Of a stretch of 64,000 bases of DNA, positions 41,801-49,539 are shown piece by piece. Numbering within the stretch: position 1 is the stretch's first letter; each line of letters begins with the position of its first letter. A model generated the notes under the pieces. That model had not been told where the DNA came from, did no database searches, and was given only the letters and a program-made list of their open reading frames with translations. The translations under genes were made by a program, and so were the position numbers. The stretch is taken from positions 1,561,618 through 1,625,617 of the forward strand of contig ML133433.1 in NCBI GenBank assembly GCA_003864495.1, written 5' to 3'. The DNA comes from Nemopilema nomurai. Lineage: Eukaryota > Cnidaria > Scyphozoa > Rhizostomeae > Rhizostomatidae.

Positions 41801-44800
41801 TCAACGGAACATACCACTCATGGTGAAGTCAATGACCGATTGATGAACATGTCCCACTGCACAGTGCTTTGAGATTAGTAGAAAAATGCTAATGTGAATT
41901 ATACGAAACTCGTGTACTGTTCTGTTTTTCAAGAGTTTCGCTAAAAGTCGATGAGTAGCAGAAGGTGACCTTTAACCTTTAACGGAACATGCCACTCACC
42001 GTGAAGTCGGTGACCGATTTATGCCTCATTGCTCAGCACTTTGAGATCAGCGGAAAAGAGGCTAATGTTAATTATAAGAAATTCATGTACTGTTCTGTTT
42101 TTTCAGAGTTTCACTTAAAGTCGATGGGCAGCAGAAGGAGGTGACCTTTGACCAAAACATTGAGTTGGATGGTAAAATGTACATTGGTGGATTGCCGCCG
42201 TCAGTGAAAATTGATGGAATTACAACTTACAGCATTAATGGGAACATGATGAACATCTTCTGTGGCGACAAGTAAGAGGATAGTTTGATTCATACATAAA
42301 GCCATGACAAAGTTTGAAAGCGTCTACGTTTGATAATTTCCTCATGTATCCATTTATCAAGTTTTGTATACGTTAATCAGCAGCTTTTTGTTCTTGCTAA
42401 AAAAACGGCAACACTGTGGTACATTGCTTTATGCTATTCCAAGAGCCATTTATAATAAGATTCCACCTATAGAAGCAACGTTTCTGTTTTTCGTTCGCCC
42501 TGAGATAAATTCAAAGAAACTTAGAAATGCCCATGATGCTGTATGCAGCCCATATGTGCGGACAGTTAACTTTGCAAGGTATGAGCATCTCGATTGGAAA
42601 TGCAATGCAATTTTGATGGTCATTGCAAGTGACCTGTCAAATGTCTTGCATAATTTGTATCGAGTGAGGGTATTTTTGCGTGACAGGGTTATCGATTTGG
42701 GTCAAGTAAGCTTGGAAATTGAAGACGTTAAGCTCGTGGAAAGAGAGCCGTTGCCCTTGATAAAGCCCACTACTTTGCCGCCCACAACCACACCCATCAT
42801 TACAACAACCGCAACGGGAAGGATGACTTCACCAGTAGACCCAATCAAAGAAGTTACGACGCCAAAGGCATCCAGTGTAGCAACAAAAATGACCACGTTG
42901 CGACCGCTTACTACGAAAATGGTACCCGTTGATACCACTACGATTCTGCCGCCAACGGAAAAGCCATCAACAGTGGAATCTACTACAACGACCATGGAAC
43001 CAACTACTACCATGGAGCCAACCACCACAATGGAACCAACTACTACCATGGAGCCAACAACTACAAAGAAACCAACGACTACCATGGAGCCAACAACTAC
43101 CATGGAACCAACTACCACCATGGAACCAACCACCACCATGGAACCAACTACCACCATGGAGCCAACTACCACCATGGAGCCAACTACCACCATGGAACCA
43201 ACCACCACCATGGAACCAACCACCACCATGGAACCAACCACCACCATGGAACCAACCACCACCATGGAGCCAACCACCACCATGGAACCAACCACCACCA
43301 TGGAACCAACCACCACCATGGAGCCAACCACCACCATGGAACCAACCACCACTATGGAACCAACTACCACCATGGAACCAACCACCACCATGGAACCAAC
43401 CACCACCATGGAACCAACAACAACGAAGCCACCTACCACAAAGCCAAAGGTTCTTAAATGTGCTCTTTCCGGAATGCCAAGTGGGTCTGGATATGGTTTT
43501 GGCTTACAGACGCCCAGCTATGTACCATTCCCAGTGAGTTCAGGCGATTTATTCAAGAGGTATGTAAAACATCTTGATGGATTTGGTTTTAAATGGTTAT
43601 GATCAGTATTAGTTATCATCATTCAAGTCATCACTGTCTATGCTATTGTCTGCATCATGGATATTGACAATGTCAGCATCATTGTCAATGTCTGCATCAT
43701 CATTATTGTCAATTTCAGCATCATCATGAATGTTAATGTCAGCATTATCATCATTGTAAATGTCAGCATCATCATTATTGTAAATGTCTGCATTATTCAC
43801 ATCGTCAATGTCAGCTTTATCATCATTGTCAATGTAAGCATCATCATTGTCAATGTCAGCTTTATCATCATTGTCAATTTCAGATTTATCATTATTGTCA
43901 ATTTCAGCATCATCATTATTGTCAATTTCAGCATTATCACCATTGTCAATGTCATCATAGTCATTGACAATATGGCATCAATCTGCATTTTCCTGACGTC
44001 ATCATTTTGATGTTAGACTAATTGTTGGCGCTAGCTTCATTTTCATTTTTGAATGGCTTATAGACAAGCCATCTGTAACAACCTTCGTATCTGAAGATGC
44101 CTTTTCACTACGAAGATAGGTTCCTCTGCCCAGGCTTGAAATATATCTCTGCTTCTTTCCCAGTTCAAAGTACAGCTTTTTGTTGGCGACGCACTCTGCA
44201 AATGGAGTTCTAGTTATCACTTACAAGGTAGCCAACGTCTTTGACTATGAGATGGTTTATCTGGACGATGGAAAAGTCAAATATGCTTTTAATGCTGGAA
44301 CTGGTTCAGGAGTGCTTGTTTCAGCGAACACTGTCAACGACGGCAAATGGCATTCAATTACGACCACAAGACGAAGCAAATCTGGTCGACTCACAGTCGA
44401 TGGACAAACTGTTACTGGGGACAGCCCTGGTGGAGCCACTGCGATAAACTCTATTAGTAAGATCTACCTCGGAGGAGCACCAGCAGATCTGAATACACTT
44501 TCTAAGTTGGAGGTACGGAATTAAAACTGAATAGAATGTTTTCGGGTGGTCGTACGTTTTTTCTCAAGTTTTTATAACCGCGAATAGTTAACTATTTGGT
44601 TTCCGTGGTACTCTATCTTGATAACCATATCTTCTATCCATTGGTGCGATATGATTTTCTTTTTTATCTGACATTTAACGAATTTAATGACGAGGACGAC
44701 GACAAATAACAAGTCCATGTTGTAATCGACAAATCTTTTTTGAAACCATTTTTGAAATTATGGACTAGTTGAACACTGACAAATATATCAGATCATTATT

Positions 44801-47800
44801 CAGTTTCGCACACAAACAGGAGACCTACTTTACTATTGATTCTTCATTCTTTTTGTTGAACTTCGTTTCTTCATTTTTTGTAATGCAACCGACAGTGCTC
44901 TAGGGAATTTCCCTGGAATGAAGCTTGATGCTTAATATACTATTTACATCTTTTAAAGCACCGCAAGCTCTGGTATGTAATAGTATTGCAGCTTTAGGCT
45001 TTATTTCATAATAATGGTCTATCGTTGCTTTTACAGACTGCTTCGAGAGCTAGCATTCAAGGTTGCATAAAAGACTTCAAACTCAACGACAAGACAATCG
45101 AGCCTGAAGACCCAATCGGGGTGACAGGCTGTCTTGCAAGCTACAGTAAAGGCCTGTTTGTTGGAGAAAAGGGTGGCTATGGGTTTGCCAGTACGTACTG
45201 CTTATTCGATGTTTATGCATCTTATATGTAGAGAAGCAATATTTGCTAGTTTTGTTCTAAAGCCCCGGCAAAACGACTGGACATTTGCACTGGTCATGCA
45301 CTGAACATTGCTCACTTGTTCAGTGTGTGGACATCCAGAAAATTTTGGTGGTGGCAAAACGACTGAACATTGTCCAGTGAACTTTTTGCACTGTGGAAGA
45401 ATGCGCGCGGGAAAACTAGCTACAGGGCGCCAAGGAGATAGCGACATCCTTGCAATTTGACACCAATGATTATGGACTGCAAACAAAAAGCTGCTATGAT
45501 CCTGACTGTTTTCTTTCATGTTGCTCTCCTGAATACTGCAATTTTCATTTCCTGGCTTTTTATCGGCACTGGGTTTCCTGGTGTTGCATTTAATAATGCC
45601 AGGATTATTTCTCTTTCTTTTCTTAGTTTTTGAGACCTTCTTTACTTTTGATAATACACTGTTCATAGCTCTAACCGCATCGTCGTCCGAAGAAGAGTTT
45701 ATTATGGAAGAATGGTTAGGCCTACCAGGCTCGTAAAAATCGCCGTACTCGTGCTCTCTGCCATCGCTTTCCTCATCGGAACTAAAGTTAATATCTTCAG
45801 AAGACTCATCGTTACCAATGAAATGCCTTTTCCTGCTCTTCATCGAATTGAAGTTTAATGTTGATTCCATTTCTTCCCACGGTGTTTAAAGCTTGTTGAA
45901 GATTTGAATAATGGAAATAAATTCGCGCCAAATCCAATCCATTACATTCATTGCGCGTGCGCGAACTGGACAATGTTCAGTAGAGTGGCAAAACGACTGA
46001 ACATTTCTCTACAACATCCATAGGCGCCGACTACGTGGGGGCTTGGGGGCTCAGCCACCCCCCCCCCCCCCCTGGGAATTTCGTTTGAAATCAATCAAAG
46101 AATTGAACTGATGATACTGAAGACCATGATGTTATATCTGCTTTATTAAAATGTTTTGTTTTGTTATTATACATACTACATATGTTGTATTACGTTATTA
46201 AAGCGACAGGTAATTTCTCTACCTTTTAACTTTTTTAAATTTTTTTTTAATTTAATTTTTGAGCCCCCCCTGGGAAAAATAAAAGTCGGCGCCTATGACA
46301 ACATCTATGAACAAAAGAACTTTAATCCTGTCCACTGAACATTTTTGATTACCTTCAAAATCGACTGAACAACACTCAACATCACTGAACAAGACTGGAC
46401 AAGGTGGCAAAACGACGCAACATTTACGCTGGACATTTGTCCAGTGCATGTTCAGTGAAAATGTCCAGTCGTTTTGCCGGGGCTTAAGCGCACATAGTAA
46501 CTTGAAGCATTTCTTGTCTTTTTTGGAAAAAACCGTTTATGTGTTCATGTGCTCTTGCATCCCTTTATTTTTGGTCAAACCAGAAATAATCTTGTAAACT
46601 AGATTTCCCGTCTTGCATAGGCCCATCAGGAAATGTGTATGAAGTTCTTTGAGTCCATAACTTTGTTTATGTCTAGATCTATGTCTAGACAAACCCCTTA
46701 CAAGAGTGGTTTTTTCAAGTTTCCTTGGCTCTCAAAAACCACTACTTAGTAACCAAGACCAATTGGATTCTGTTGCATACAGAACAAAAGTGACTTTTGC
46801 GTTTAGACAGAAAGTCCGTCCATGAACCACAGAAGTCTCTGAGTATTTCATCTGTGCCCTTCATGTAAATGATCTTCTTAAAGCAAATTTTCGTCTTAGC
46901 TTGGTGGGGTTTTGATTCGGGAATATGCCTGTTTTTTCTTAGGCTTGTGACCATACTCCGAGCAATTCTATCTTTTTCGCATAATGCCTGATAAAATTGT
47001 TTTTTTTCTTATGGACTGATTCTTATCTTTTCAGACGGTGAGAATGTTGGAAAGAACGCAAATATCAAGCTTACAATTAGGCCAAGATCCAAGGATGGCA
47101 TCTTGTTTTACTTGGGAAGGAGACAGTTTGATTACCTGGGAATTGAATTAGTAAACGGAAATGTATGTTATGTTGGCTTTTTAAAGGTCTTTGTATTTTA
47201 CTTTACAGAGTAGCCATTTTCTAAAATTATAGCCAACTCTGACCCTGCCAGAAGAACCAGAAGAATTTGTCAAAAAAATTTTCTTTTTCTTATTTACATA
47301 ATGTAGTTATCTGGGTCATTGTTTTTCTCTAAAAATTTTTGGAATTATTTTCCCTGTTTGCAGCCCCATTTTAAGACACTTGATAAGTAAGGTGCTACAT
47401 CTACAACACATTTTACGGAAGTATGTCATTCCTATCCCTAGAACGGTTGTTAGCAGAACGTTCTGAATCGATTGCAGTAAATGTTTATTAAAATCCGAAT
47501 TCACAGGTTCGCGTGACTGTGCAAAACGGAGCCGGCTCTTACGAGACCACTGTTTCGCCACAACCGCACACAACGCTTTGCGATGGAAAGACGCACGTGA
47601 TATCAGTACTGAAAGAAGGAAGGAAAGTTACGCTAACGGTCGACTCCCTGCCTCCTGTGGTTGTCACCGGAAAGGCTGGGTCATCTTCAGTTGATACAGG
47701 CTCAAACCCAGCTTACTTTGGCGGCATAGGTATGTCTCTTATTTTTTACTAGTTTTGTGAACCACAGAGAGAGACGATGATTCGTGGCTATAAACTTGTC

Positions 47801-49176
47801 ATATTCTTAGAACGATACACGTGAAAACGTAGAAAACGTAGGTTGCGGAACGTGTCATACGGAATGAACACGAACACGGAACGAAAACGAATGAATTGAA
47901 TACAAAAGGGATTAGATTTAAATAGGTTAGTGTCCGTTAGTTCCAGACTCTAGTACTTGACAAGTTTAAATATTACCCTTAGAATTAATTAAAGCATCAA
48001 GGGATTGCATCTTGCTTCAATTGTTTGTGTATAATCACTTACCTTTAATCACATGTCCACCTCTTACAGAGAAGGAATTCTACAGGGTAATGTTGGTTAC
48101 ATGGGTAAAATGGCCATTTGCGCCGCTCTTTATTCAGTGAGCAAAGGAAACTGAATGCACCAGTAATAAAGCTCAAAACCATATTTCATTAAACTTTTTA
48201 CAAGTTGCTTATTCAAGTGGCTTATTCAATAATGATGAATTTCTATCTAGACAGAAAGATTTGGTCTTTTTAGCTAAACTCTTTTTAAGGAGGTGTGATT
48301 GTGATTGTGACAGTGGGTGTTGATTGGTCATTAGGTTGCCAATCACATCTCTTCTATTGTTTATTAAACTGGCCACTTCTTTTGTCTGCTTGTTGCCATT
48401 CTCTGGGATTTTGGTGTGGATGTATGTTACAATCATTTATTTAGCAAGTTGAATATTGACAGAAAAATCCGAGATGACCGACATTGTAAAAATAATGGCT
48501 ACCACCAAAACTTCCAACTGAATTGACAACCAAAGAGAATTTTCAAAAGCAATTTTCATTTGGTGGATTTGGATTTCGGGAAAAACTGCTTATTAAAGAA
48601 CTTGATGACAAGGACAAAGACAAACAAAAAGTCCATGTTGCAATCGACAATTCCTTAGTAAAATAGGCGAATCCAATTACATGAACGACATAATCAAGGA
48701 CAAATCTGTAAAAAAAGACGCTAGCCAATCGACATATTGTGACACTGGCCAATTACGACACTGCCAAACGTTTCGACTCAGTCAGGAGTCATCTTCAGTG
48801 TAGATAAATCGGGCGAGAAATCAAATAAATACAAAAGCTTAAGAAAGGGGATCGAAAACCATGTGACGATAGCAGTACTTGAAAGGAGGAAAATGGGCGT
48901 GCGAGGAGCTAGATTTTCATTTGTATTTGCCAAATGACTATCCACTTCACCTTCCAAAATGAGCCAATTCTAGGTGACATGCCCATCCCCCTTTGACATG
49001 GAATGACCCTCTTGCTATTGTGAAGTTTTGTCTTCACAGATCCGAGCCAGTCGACCTTTGGTTTGACATCAAGCAAATCCTTTGTTGGTTGTATTCTCAA
49101 GTACGAGTCTGATGGAAAAGACAAGACAAGCAGCATCGTTCCAGTTGGTTTAGCCCATTCTGGGTGCAGTGAATAA
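8887..49176 (+). CDS. LAMA5-like: Laminin subunit alpha, alpha3/alpha5-like, complete, 49 exons
   Basis: This is a secreted basement-membrane chain that trimerises with beta and gamma laminins. I assign 49 exons with GT-AG borders; adding their lengths gives 11,538 bp, which is 3,845 codons plus stop with every phase compatible. Exons: 8887-9222, 10636-10872, 11321-11386, 11528-11632, 13530-13740, 14293-14502, 15679-15813, 16210-16350, 16912-17052, 17582-17719, 18171-18514, 19036-19294, 19720-19976, 20496-20610, 20968-21140, 21870-22127, 22653-22807, 23610-23943, 24237-24503, 25044-25371, 25927-26270, 26766-26902, 27599-27758, 28156-28263, 29443-29851, 30330-30590, 30811-31037, 31486-31666, 32706-32961, 33348-33604, 34330-34515, 35394-35746, 36158-36274, 36387-36683, 37072-37291, 37400-37485, 37830-38392, 38706-38940, 39413-39870, 40064-40208, 40798-40944, 41363-41514, 42107-42271, 42687-43559, 44164-44512, 45037-45190, 47035-47162, 47507-47729, 49040-49176. 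The ATG at 8887 is chosen over an in-frame ATG at 8824 because a signal peptide starts there. A second copy of exon 4 (13040-13144) is not counted. Confidence 0.93.
11389..11824 (+). repeat. Direct duplication, copy 1, containing LN exon 4
   Basis: These 436 bp recur at 12901-13336 (offset 1512) with no difference I could find by eye. The copy holds the last part of intron 3, all of exon 4 (11528-11632) and the first part of intron 4. The left edge is two bases inside intron 3, immediately after the exon 3 donor GT. Confidence 0.9.
11825..12082 (-). pseudogene. Ig-domain exon fragment, frameshifted, inside laminin intron 4
   Basis: Read on the minus strand, a strong acceptor (cctctttcag) ends at 12083. 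The exon then reads [36 protein letters not shown] and RWPRYEIKQ; after one frameshift near 11885-11890 it continues [23 protein letters not shown]. The first Cys, the Trp and the DxGxYxC motif define an I-set immunoglobulin domain of a cell-surface or receptor protein. The fragment ends at the edge of the 436-bp duplication. The frameshift makes it a pseudogene or a sequencing error. It belongs to another gene and not to laminin. I cannot name the parent; receptor tyrosine kinases and hemicentin-like proteins are both possible. Confidence 0.75.
12083..12900. other. Foreign insert between the two exon 4 copies
   Basis: This stretch separates the Ig exon fragment from duplication copy 2. On the minus strand it would be the intron leading into the Ig exon. 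I find no second Ig exon, no terminal repeats and no transposase motif in it. Confidence 0.5.
12901..13336 (+). repeat. Direct duplication, copy 2, containing an extra exon 4
   Basis: This is an identical-looking copy of 11389-11824. Its exon 4 copy (13040-13144, 35 codons, phase 0 on both sides) keeps the acceptor gttgtag and the donor gtaagt. Using either copy gives the same protein. Using both would insert 35 repeated residues in the LN fold, in frame. The sequence downstream runs directly into exon 5, so this copy is the one contiguous with the rest of the gene. Confidence 0.9.
13560..19870 (+). other. Laminin: LEa array, 11 laminin-type EGF repeats (exons 5-13)
   Basis: Eleven eight-cysteine LE modules follow the LN domain (residues about 259-840), each with the CNC or CDC start and the GxxCxxC core. 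LEa1 is in exon 5 and LEa2 in exon 6, which has a longer loop. Exons 7-10 carry one module each with uniform phase-1 borders. Exon 11 holds two modules and the start of a third, and exons 12-13 complete modules 9-11. LE arrays form the rigid short arm. Eleven modules before an L4b domain is the alpha5/alpha3B pattern. Intron 6 (14503-15678) and intron 10 (17720-18170) show nothing coding. Confidence 0.9.
13867..14138 (-). mobile_element. tRNA-derived SINE remnants in intron 5
   Basis: On the minus strand 14003-13931 reads as a degenerate tRNA head: an A-box-like TGGCCCAGTGGAATGAGCG and a B-box-like GAGTTTGATTCC. The 44 bp that follow the head (13867-13910) recur at 14095-14138 with about two differences, offset 228 bp. 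Two copies of the same SINE body are therefore present, one probably inserted next to or into the other. I could not define target-site duplications. Confidence 0.5.
19850..25240 (+). other. Laminin: L4b (domain IV'') region, exons 13-20
   Basis: Between LEa11 and LEb12 lies about 500 residues (about 820-1360) without LE cysteines. It begins [13 protein letters not shown] in exon 13 and runs through exons 14-19 into exon 20. It has two similarly organised beta-rich halves: one near [14 protein letters not shown] and KWDIEITAP, the other near [14 protein letters not shown] and [14 protein letters not shown] globular domain at this position is typical of alpha3B, alpha5 and insect LanA, and separates this chain from alpha1/alpha2. 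Its function is poorly defined in the family. Intron 15 (21141-21869) and intron 17 (22808-23609) hold no gene I can support. Confidence 0.85.
24537..25043. repeat. Imperfect tandem duplications in intron 19
   Basis: The phrase ATGCTCCGATTTTCAGCTG at about 24538 recurs as ATGCTCCGATTTTTAGCTG at about 24849. A stretch around CCAATGCCCATGTTATAC (about 24811) recurs at about 25007, just before the exon 20 acceptor. The intron therefore grew by local duplication followed by decay. Confidence 0.55.
25237..26902 (+). other. Laminin: LEb repeats before L4a (exons 20-22)
   Basis: Four complete LE modules ([25 protein letters not shown] and CICNDAGV starts) are followed by the first part of a fifth ([10 protein letters not shown]) that is interrupted by the L4a domain, as usual in alpha and gamma chains. 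In the intron before exon 21 there is a short tandem array of a CTGGCCTGCCAATCACTCT-type unit (about 25830-25912). Confidence 0.88.
26880..29690 (+). other. Laminin: L4a (laminin IV type A) domain, exons 22-25
   Basis: The domain spans residues about 1555-1735. Family landmarks are [12 protein letters not shown] in exon 23, [15 protein letters not shown] at the start of exon 24 and, in exon 25, the run ending [16 protein letters not shown] that returns to the LE fold. It is a globular domain of the short arm inserted into an LE module. Intron 22 holds a 19-bp tandem repeat (27083-27190). Intron 24 (28264-29442) is AT-rich with AAT/ATA-type simple sequence and no gene. Confidence 0.88.
27083..27190. 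repeat. 19-bp tandem repeat in intron 22
   Basis: Five to six near-perfect copies of a 19-bp unit, CACATGAAAACAAACTTAT, differ by single bases. Confidence 0.85.
29680..32850 (+). other. Laminin: LEc repeats (exons 25-29)
   Basis: The second half of the split LE module is followed by six further modules beginning [41 protein letters not shown] and CNCKDGGHC. The last module joins directly to the start of the coiled-coil arm ([17 protein letters not shown]). Exon borders alternate phase 1 and phase 0. Exon 27 uses an AAG acceptor preceded by a weak pyrimidine tract, so its left border (30811) is less certain than the others. Confidence 0.87.
31695..32340. repeat. 19-bp minisatellite in intron 28
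   Basis: About 30 or more copies of a 19-bp unit, CACCTATTTCTTGTATACT, with scattered variants. Because 19 is not a multiple of three and the unit lacks stops in all forward frames, the array gives long open frames (for example 31721-32350) that repeat every 19 residues. These are not genes. Confidence 0.95.
32830..38050 (+). other. Laminin: coiled-coil domain I/II (exons 29-37)
   Basis: About 540 residues (about 2060-2680) are rich in Leu, Lys, Glu and Ala with heptad-like spacing and no LE cysteines, across exons 29 to early 37. The segment forms the long arm of the heterotrimer with beta and gamma chains. Exon 30 carries a Ser/Thr/Pro/Ala-rich insert followed by RNRRAV (RNRR at residues 2175-2178), a furin-type RxRR site. 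Several NxS/T sequons lie along the arm. Intron 30 includes a 24-bp tandem repeat. Confidence 0.85.
33787..33920. repeat. 24-bp tandem repeat in intron 30
   Basis: Between five and six copies of a unit containing CTCTTGAGTGGCGGCCACAC (24-bp period) lie between exons 30 and 31. A minus-strand ORF across it is only a product of the period being divisible by three. Confidence 0.9.
38050..42760 (+). other. Laminin: LG1-LG3 domains (exons 37-44)
   Basis: LG1 (exons 37-38) has [30 protein letters not shown] and VFVGGIP. LG2 (exons 39-40) has [26 protein letters not shown] and [11 protein letters not shown]3 (exons 41-44) has [33 protein letters not shown] and the closing [12 protein letters not shown] domains bind integrins and dystroglycan in known laminins. 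LG1 contains RRRRQ (RRRR at residues 2738-2741), a furin-like basic run in a loop. In LG3 the usual FxGCIxD motif reads [13 protein letters not shown], so the normal Cys position has moved. The exon 44 acceptor (42686) is set by alignment length with the LG fold. Confidence 0.88.
41740..42000 (+). repeat. Decayed tandem copies of the start of exon 43, in intron 42
   Basis: The exon 43 acceptor and first codons (42107 onward, GTTTCACTTAAAGTCGATGG) are preceded by two degraded copies in tandem. One is at about 41934 (GTTTCGCTAAAAGTCGATGA, stop soon after) and one at about 41749 (GTTTCACTAGAAAGCCGACG). Each is followed by the matching tract around GGTGACCTTTGACC. Spacing is about 173-186 bp. Stops in both copies rule out use as full exons. 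Confidence 0.75.
42750..43480 (+). other. Laminin: Thr/Pro-rich mucin-like linker between LG3 and LG4 (exon 44)
   Basis: Residues about 3245-3485 are almost only Thr, Pro, Met, Glu, Ser and Lys. The core is an 18-bp array (42985-43416) of exactly 24 units: 23 TTTMEP and one TTTKKP at unit 5. Every unit stays in frame. A less regular Thr-rich part precedes it ([17 protein letters not shown]). The region ends [15 protein letters not shown] and leads to LG4. Such composition predicts dense O-glycosylation and an extended rod. Vertebrate alpha3-5 chains have a linker here too, but a short one that is proteolytically processed. Confidence 0.9.
42985..43416 (+). repeat. 18-bp coding minisatellite (24 units)
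   Basis: The 432-bp tract divides exactly into 24 units of 18 bp encoding TTTMEP (unit 5 encodes TTTKKP). Variation is mostly at third codon positions (GAA/GAG, ACC/ACT). The minus strand is also open over the whole array (42702-43439), which is a by-product of the repeat. Confidence 0.95.
43615..43985. repeat. Minisatellite in intron 44
   Basis: A degenerate array of 15-24 bp units built from CATTGTCAATGTCAGCATCAT fills most of intron 44, directly after the repeat-bearing exon. The open frames on both strands (Ile/Val-rich on plus, Asn/Asp-rich on minus) are artefacts of the array. Confidence 0.85.
45261..45870 (-). pseudogene. Putative accessory ORF of the Harbinger-like element (remnant)
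   Basis: The ORF starts at 45870 ([20 protein letters not shown]) and stays open past the element edge to 45202. Residues 1-60 are acidic and Ser-rich; residues 75-110 hold a nuclear-localisation-like cluster. The part after about residue 130 reads through the terminal repeat and is probably not genuine. No homologue recognised. It could be the truncated start of a transposase or of the Myb-like partner protein of Harbinger elements. Confidence 0.4.
46019..46297. mobile_element. hAT-type MITE nested in the Harbinger-like element
   Basis: A 279-bp element has inverted ends CATAGGCGCCGACT (46019) and AGTCGGCGCCTATG (ending 46297), plus an inner inverted CCCCCC/GGGGGG-type motif. It is flanked by a perfect 8-bp direct repeat ACAACATC (46011-46018 and 46298-46305). 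An 8-bp duplication with ends beginning CA is the hAT superfamily signature. It has no coding capacity. Its position inside the larger element shows that it inserted later. Confidence 0.88.
47730..49039. other. Intron 48 of the laminin gene
   Basis: No coding sequence is seen. About 60 bp at 48600-48657 (around AAAAGTCCATGTTGCAATCG) resemble 44685-44745 in intron 45, so both introns carry a fragment of the same dispersed repeat. A segment around 48765-48800 (AAACGTTTCGACTCAGTCAG) is of a kind often seen near retroelement ends, but I cannot classify it. Confidence 0.4.
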
Positions 49177-49539
49177 AAGTAGATTTGTTTCTTCCCTATT
49201 TCCATCTTTTTTTTAAGTGATTAATGTTTCTATTTTTGCATCTTATTTTTCCAATATGCTGTAGAATTTCCGTTACAAAGAGTTGTTAAAAGGAAACTCG
49301 TTGATAGACCCTGTTATGAAGGCTCATTTATATTCAATGTTAAGCATTTTCACAGAATCTAAAATCGCCTACCTTGAAAAGGATCTCTTTGGTCAAATCA
49401 AGCAATAGGTTAGACTATGGAAACCCCTTTAACCCCAATCCAAAGACGATTCTGAATCAATACAGTCGTTTGAACAGGGTCTAAGTTTTGTTTATTGCTG
49501 CAGCTATATTTAATATAGCTGGTCTTAATAGCTTTCGAA

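Larger units (their letters stand above)
45261..46484 (-). mobile_element. Harbinger-like DNA transposon, non-autonomous, in intron 46
   Basis: The terminal inverted repeats start AGCCCCGGCAAAACGACTGG at 45261 and mirror at 46484. They match perfectly for 26 bp and partly for about 40 bp, with subterminal motifs (ACTGAACATT, TGTCCAGTG) repeated inside. TAA flanks both ends (45258-45260, 46485-46487), which fits the 3-bp TWA target of PIF/Harbinger elements. A minus-strand ORF starts at 45870 and runs out of the element; its first 130 residues are acidic then Lys/Arg-rich ([16 protein letters not shown]), like an accessory transposon protein. I see no DDE transposase. The ORF end in the terminal repeat is unlikely to be real coding. 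Confidence 0.8.
44164..49176 (+). other. Laminin: LG4-LG5 domains (exons 45-49)
   Basis: LG4 (exons 45-46) has [40 protein letters not shown] and [15 protein letters not shown]5 (exons 47-49) has [51 protein letters not shown] and a terminal HSGCSE. All cysteine and GG motifs expected of LG folds are present. In known laminins this pair binds dystroglycan and heparan sulphate. The stop TAA is at 49174-49176 and overlaps an AATAAA hexamer (49172-49177). Confidence 0.9.

Noticed and set aside
42364..42686. In-frame open region upstream of exon 44
   Set aside because: The LG3 alignment length and the acceptor at 42686 fix the exon start at 42687; the upstream open frame does not resemble an LG fold.
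42702..43439. 245-codon minus-strand ORF (VVVGSM repeats)
   Set aside because: Antisense shadow of the 18-bp coding array in laminin exon 44.
43609..44010. Asn/Asp-rich and Ile/Val-rich ORFs
   Set aside because: Low-complexity product of the intron 44 minisatellite.
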